Shown in pieces: positions 24,742-28,118 of a DNA stretch of 28,118 nt (within the stretch, counting starts at the first letter, position 1; the number at the start of each line of letters is the position of its first letter). A model generated the notes under the pieces. That model worked only from the letters and a program-made list of their open reading frames with translations, did not search any database and was not told where the DNA came from. This DNA comes from UBA7328 sp002471345 (lineage in GTDB: Bacteria > Bacteroidota > Bacteroidia > Chitinophagales > Saprospiraceae): the NCBI GenBank assembly GCA_964011275.1, contig CAXGOB010000063.1, positions 1-28,118 on the forward strand, given 5' to 3'. The translations under genes and the position numbers were made by a program.

Positions 24742-25518
24742 CTATTGTAATCGATGAATTTCTTCATTAATAAGGAAGCGAATCTGATTGATTTCACCGA
24801 TTGTTTTTTGATGCTGGGATATGACAATCCATCTCCATGAAAGTGATTTTTGTAGCGTCAATAGAAGTAGCTCGTCTTCAATTAAATGGTCAATGTCCTT
24901 TATGTTTATATGATTAAACTTTCTGCTCCAAGCAAATTTGCCAGCCTTTTTCTTTTGGGAAGTTTTCTCTCGGTTTACCATTAAATGGTGCTCCAAAAGT
25001 GGATATATTTTGTTTCTAAATTTTGCATTTTCTACAGCAGCATCTGATTGCATCACTAATGGTATTGACAATTGATAAAGGGTCGTTATTTTTTGACGCA
25101 AGGAGTCATTAGAAAGAATATCAAGACCTAAGGATTTCAATGATTCAAAAGCACTTGTTTTAGGATTCGATTGCTCCAAATCAAATACTTCTGGTAAATA
25201 CAACATTAAAGTATCTATTTCAATCTGACGATTAATAAGCATGTCCCGAACTATCAAAGATGCATTATAACTGTCTTCAATATCTTCTACATCATCTTCG
25301 AGATCCATTAATGTTTCCAATAATTCAGAATGGATTTCTTGATAAACTTGTACTTCTTTTTTCAGAAGTTTCTGAGACTCATTCCAGTTATTGAGTTGCA
25401 GGGCTATCATGATGCCGATTACGACAAGAAAGATTTCACCTATGGCATATAGGAGATATTTTCTAACACTGCCTGATTGAATTAGTGACTTTCGAACTTT
25501 TCTTAGGAATGTGAACAT
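24742..25518 (-). CDS. DUF6090 family membrane-anchored protein, intact copy (FESLK-type)
   Basis: 258 residues, the right-most full copy. N-terminus MFTFLRKVRKSLIQSGSVRK. The helix is slightly altered (GEIFLVVIGIMIALQLNNW). A strongly acidic stretch follows (MDLEDDVEDIEDSY at 71-84), and then the second-type signature TSAFESLKSLGLDILSNDSL at 121-140 with RQKITTLYQLSIP. The later periplasmic part is basic (REKTSQKKKAGKFAWSRK), unlike its neighbours. Perfect box and ATG. It is divergent from the secreted peptidase gene at 25810. Function unknown. Confidence 0.88.
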   Translation of the reverse strand: MFTFLRKVRKSLIQSGSVRKYLLYAIGEIFLVVIGIMIALQLNNWNESQKLLKKEVQVYQEIHSELLETLMDLEDDVEDIEDSYNASLIVRDMLINRQIEIDTLMLYLPEVFDLEQSNPKTSAFESLKSLGLDILSNDSLRQKITTLYQLSIPLVMQSDAAVENAKFRNKIYPLLEHHLMVNREKTSQKKKAGKFAWSRKFNHINIKDIDHLIEDELLLLTLQKSLSWRWIVISQHQKTIGEINQIRFLINEEIHRLQ

Positions 25519-25522
25519 TCAC

Positions 25523-25530
25523 TAAAGATA
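25523..25530 (-). promoter_or_regulatory. Promoter-like box TATCTTTA, 4 nt before ATG
   Basis: Exact box, spacer GTGA. Confidence 0.6.
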
Positions 25531-25580
25531 GTGAAGCAATAAGAAGTAGATATAGAAGGCTCAGAATCTGATAGGAGCAC

Positions 25581-25622
25581 TCAATTGGTGAGATTCCCAT
25601 GTTTTCTTGGGAAAGTGAAAAT
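25581..25622 (-). pseudogene. Possible DUF6090 start-codon relic
   Basis: The minus strand reads I-F-T-F-P-R-K-H-G-N-L-T-N-stop. The first 21 bases differ from the start of 14846-15655 (ATATTCACTTTCCTAAGAAAG) at only three positions. No box precedes it, and chance similarity is possible. The rest of the 25531-25809 gap shows no gene. Confidence 0.25.
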
Positions 25623-25809
25623 ACACATTGGGACACCAAATCACTGTATTGGGCATAAAAGAACAGAGGTTTAGAACTAAATGTATTAAGTTAAAGAACA
25701 TAAGAGCTTTGAAATATCGGCTTTGGGTTTTAGAACAAACTACTTAAATACTAAATTCTATGAAAATATTTTATTGAAAACATACACTGACCACAAAACA
25801 CCCTTTGAT

Positions 25810-28118
25810 ATGAAAAACTTTAAAACAAGAAATTTTCAAATTTCTAACAGTTTATACTGTTCCTATAATTCACACCATAAGTTCATTCTCTCATTAAGCT
25901 TCGTATTTGTGATATGCTTCACAGTGCGGACAGACGTAAGGGCACAAACATATATTACAACAGGGCTCTCTGATGACTGGAATAACTCTATCTCTTGGAA
26001 CTGCAGTAACGGTCCTTGTGCCAACAATCCTGTACCTGATAAAAAACTGGGAAGCTCTAAAATCTATGTTCAGCATGATATGAACTACATTTCTAACAAC
26101 CCTATTAGTATAGGTAATAAAGGAATTATTGAAATCACACAAGGTGCCTCGCTTAATTTGACATCAAATTTGAATATAAATAGTGGAGGTGAATTGATTA
26201 TTAATAAAGGATCAATTGATATCGGGCCTGGAGTACTCAATAATAATGGTTCTATTTTTCTGATAGATGCACTTGTCAAAAAGGATGGTAACTTTGTCAA
26301 TGATGGGCCTACCAATATGTCAAACTCCTGTATTCAAATATTGGATGGAAACTTTAATAATAGCTCTTCGATTACTGGGGTAGGCAGTATTAAGACTTTC
26401 AGTGGAAACATAAACAATACGGGCAGCTGGGACAGCTCTGTCCAATATTGTTATGGTAACAATGGAGGTGGACTTCCTGGGACTCCTAACTGTGAAGAAG
26501 TGGATGCCATATGCGAATGTGTTCTTACTAATTGTGACATTCTTCCCGGTTACAATCCTACTACCAAAGTAGATTCATTAATTGGATCTGAACTTGATGC
26601 ATTATCGAAGTCTTATGATCCCAATGGGCAACCACCTAACCCATTCATTTATGTGCTTAATGAAAATGAGGAGGTGCTAATTGAAATAATTGTCCTAGTT
26701 GGAAATTATAATGATGTAGTTACTTTTTTGGGAAGTTTTGGAAAAGGATCTTCGGACTTTATTGATGATAGAGCCAATAATGTAAATGATGAAATATTAA
26801 TTACACTTTTTTTTCCAATATCTGATCTTCAAGAACTCAATAGACGTGCAGATATAATAAACCATGCTAGACAAGTATCCCCAGGCTTGACCAATACAGG
26901 TTTGATTAATTCTCAAGGAGACATGGCTCAACGCTCTAATATTGCACGATTAGGTTGGGATAAATCAGGTGAAGGTGTCAAAATAGGTGTGATTTCTGAC
27001 AGTTACGCTTCCAATGAATCTGGGAAGGATACAGATATTGATAATGACGATCTTCCTGGAACAGAAAACTCAGTTGTAGTTGTTCAGGACTATCCATTTG
27101 GGGGAGCATCTGACGAAGGAAGAGCAATGCTTCAGATAGTGCATGATGTAGCACCAGGTGCACAATTATTTTTTCGAACTGGCTTCATAAGCGAAGGGAA
27201 TATGGCAGCAGGAATCAGAGAGCTAACAGATGATTTTGGTTGTGATATTATCGTCGATGATGTTCAGTATCTTACTGAGCCTTTTTTCAGAGATGGTATA
27301 ATTGCTAAATCTATTGATGATGCTGCAAGTAAGGGTGTGGATTATTTTAGTGCTGCTGGTAATTTTGGCAATCGTTCTTTTGGAAGTACATTCAGCCCAT
27401 CACCAGCACCAAATGAGACCAAACATGATTTTGGAGGTGGTGATTTTCTCCAAAATATACAACTCGGTACAGGGCAATATATCATTGTCCTCCAATGGGA
27501 CGATGATTTTTACTCTTTAGATGGCTCAGGTGCTAAAAATGACCTTGATATTTATTTAGCAGATGATGATGGAAGTATACTTTATGGATTCAATAGAGAC
27601 AACAATGGAAATGCAATCCTTGAAGGTACTGACCCTATAGAGATCATGCCATTTAATGTTATAAATCCGACTTCTACTAATATAATAATTGAACGTGCAG
27701 ATGGTTATGGTCCTTTTCCTAAATTTAAATATGTGGTATTCAGAGCAGGTGACAGCGGTGTTTTCAATGCAACTCCCTCCATTGGAGGTTCTACCATTGT
27801 GGGTCATGCTAATGCCAATGGAGCAATTACAGTAGGTGCTGTAAGGTATGACAATACACCAGTATATGGTGGTTCTTTGGTAAAACAGAGCTTTTCCTCT
27901 ATTGGGGGAACCGAGACAGAGGGAGCTATAAGAACGAAACCAGATATTATGGCTCCTAATGGAGGAAACACATCGGTGGAGCTAGGTTCTCCGGATTATG
28001 ATAATGATGGCCTTCCAAATTTTTTCGGAACGTCTGCAGCAGCACCCCATGCGGCAGGAGTAGCTGCCTTACTCTTGGAAGCACAAGCTGATTTTGGGAT
28101 AAGCCCTCCTTTGGACAT
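25810..28118 (+). CDS. Secreted S8/S53-like serine peptidase, 3' end outside the window
   Basis: At least 769 residues. The signal peptide is late (hydrophobic about 27-38, cleavage near VRAQT) after a long basic lead, so the true start could lie further in. Residues about 50-220 are Asn/Gly-rich beta-type repeats (NNNGSIFLIDA, KKDGNFVND, LDGNFNNSSS), perhaps adhesive. The peptidase domain starts near 370. It has KIGVISDSYAS with Asp397, DEGRAMLQIVHDVAPGA with Glu436, VDYFSAAGNFGN with Asn518 and FFGTSAAAPHAAG with Ser742. Glu436 stands where subtilisins have the HGT histidine, as in S53-like relatives. A 125-residue or longer insert, probably a jelly-roll domain, lies between Asn518 and Ser742. 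It likely cuts proteins outside the cell. Confidence 0.85.
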   Translation, partial: MKNFKTRNFQISNSLYCSYNSHHKFILSLSFVFVICFTVRTDVRAQTYITTGLSDDWNNSISWNCSNGPCANNPVPDKKLGSSKIYVQHDMNYISNNPISIGNKGIIEITQGASLNLTSNLNINSGGELIINKGSIDIGPGVLNNNGSIFLIDALVKKDGNFVNDGPTNMSNSCIQILDGNFNNSSSITGVGSIKTFSGNINNTGSWDSSVQYCYGNNGGGLPGTPNCEEVDAICECVLTNCDILPGYNPTTKVDSLIGSELDALSKSYDPNGQPPNPFIYVLNENEEVLIEIIVLVGNYNDVVTFLGSFGKGSSDFIDDRANNVNDEILITLFFPISDLQELNRRADIINHARQVSPGLTNTGLINSQGDMAQRSNIARLGWDKSGEGVKIGVISDSYASNESGKDTDIDNDDLPGTENSVVVVQDYPFGGASDEGRAMLQIVHDVAPGAQLFFRTGFISEGNMAAGIRELTDDFGCDIIVDDVQYLTEPFFRDGIIAKSIDDAASKGVDYFSAAGNFGNRSFGSTFSPSPAPNETKHDFGGGDFLQNIQLGTGQYIIVLQWDDDFYSLDGSGAKNDLDIYLADDDGSILYGFNRDNNGNAILEGTDPIEIMPFNVINPTSTNIIIERADGYGPFPKFKYVVFRAGDSGVFNATPSIGGSTIVGHANANGAITVGAVRYDNTPVYGGSLVKQSFSSIGGTETEGAIRTKPDIMAPNGGNTSVELGSPDYDNDGLPNFFGTSAAAPHAAGVAALLLEAQADFGISPPLD

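Noticed and set aside
333..25518. Regularly recurring near-identical segments that could look like a CRISPR-like or non-coding repeat array
   Set aside because: The recurring part is the coding start of the DUF6090 genes. Spacing is irregular (hundreds of bases to kilobases) and third-codon positions vary while the residues stay the same.

Overview
The window looks like chromosomal DNA from a Bacteroidota, probably of the Cytophagales or a related marine group. The evidence is AT-rich sequence, TAnnTTTG-like promoter boxes with no Shine-Dalgarno sequences, a CarboxypepD_reg-type TonB receptor, an HYC_CC_PP-type protein, a DUF5916 outer-membrane protein and many DUF6090 proteins. The species cannot be read from the sequence. 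No rRNA, tRNA, CRISPR array, transposase or integrase was seen.

The dominant feature is a dispersed array of DUF6090-type paralogs, all on the minus strand, from the left edge to 25518. I count eight intact copies (333-1124, 5902-6690, 6848-7564, 11928-12692, 18438-19214, 19320-20039, 23795-24532, 24742-25518). Two have only an N-terminal lesion: TGA at codon 6 in 13617-14387, and ATA in place of ATG in 14846-15655. Five are broken further in (3626-4355, 5110-5816, 7589-8335, 12758-13499, 22674-23470). One is a C-terminal fragment (4643-5104), and several are short N-terminal relics (1-69, 157-321, 22398-22443, perhaps 25581-25622). Each full copy has a near-invariant 45-50 residue N-terminus (basic cytoplasmic segment, one membrane helix, then QINNWNE) followed by a highly divergent, probably periplasmic domain of about 190-215 residues.

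Twelve full-length copies and one relic carry the box TATCTTTA (or a close variant) exactly 4 nt before the start codon position. If this is the -7 promoter element, the mRNAs are leaderless. Three related copies instead have exactly 37 nt, which is 11 codons more, and all three are damaged.

The other genes lie between array members. On the plus strand are an S9 prolyl-oligopeptidase-type exported peptidase (1317-3557), a metal-linked operon (8555-11617: Cys-rich HYC_CC_PP-like protein, secreted HMA-domain protein, TonB receptor) closed by a strong hairpin terminator, and a partial secreted S8/S53-like peptidase that runs off the right edge (from 25810). On the minus strand are a dipeptidyl-peptidase-IV-type S9 enzyme (16020-18281) and a CBM9/DUF5916 outer-membrane protein (20183-22399). 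The latter has a DUF6090 start-region relic directly in front of it.

The exported peptidases and outer-membrane proteins fit a cell that digests external peptides and takes up metals. The array looks like a family under birth-and-death evolution: repeated duplication, strict conservation of the membrane anchor, rapid divergence of the outer part and frequent inactivation. Its function is unknown.
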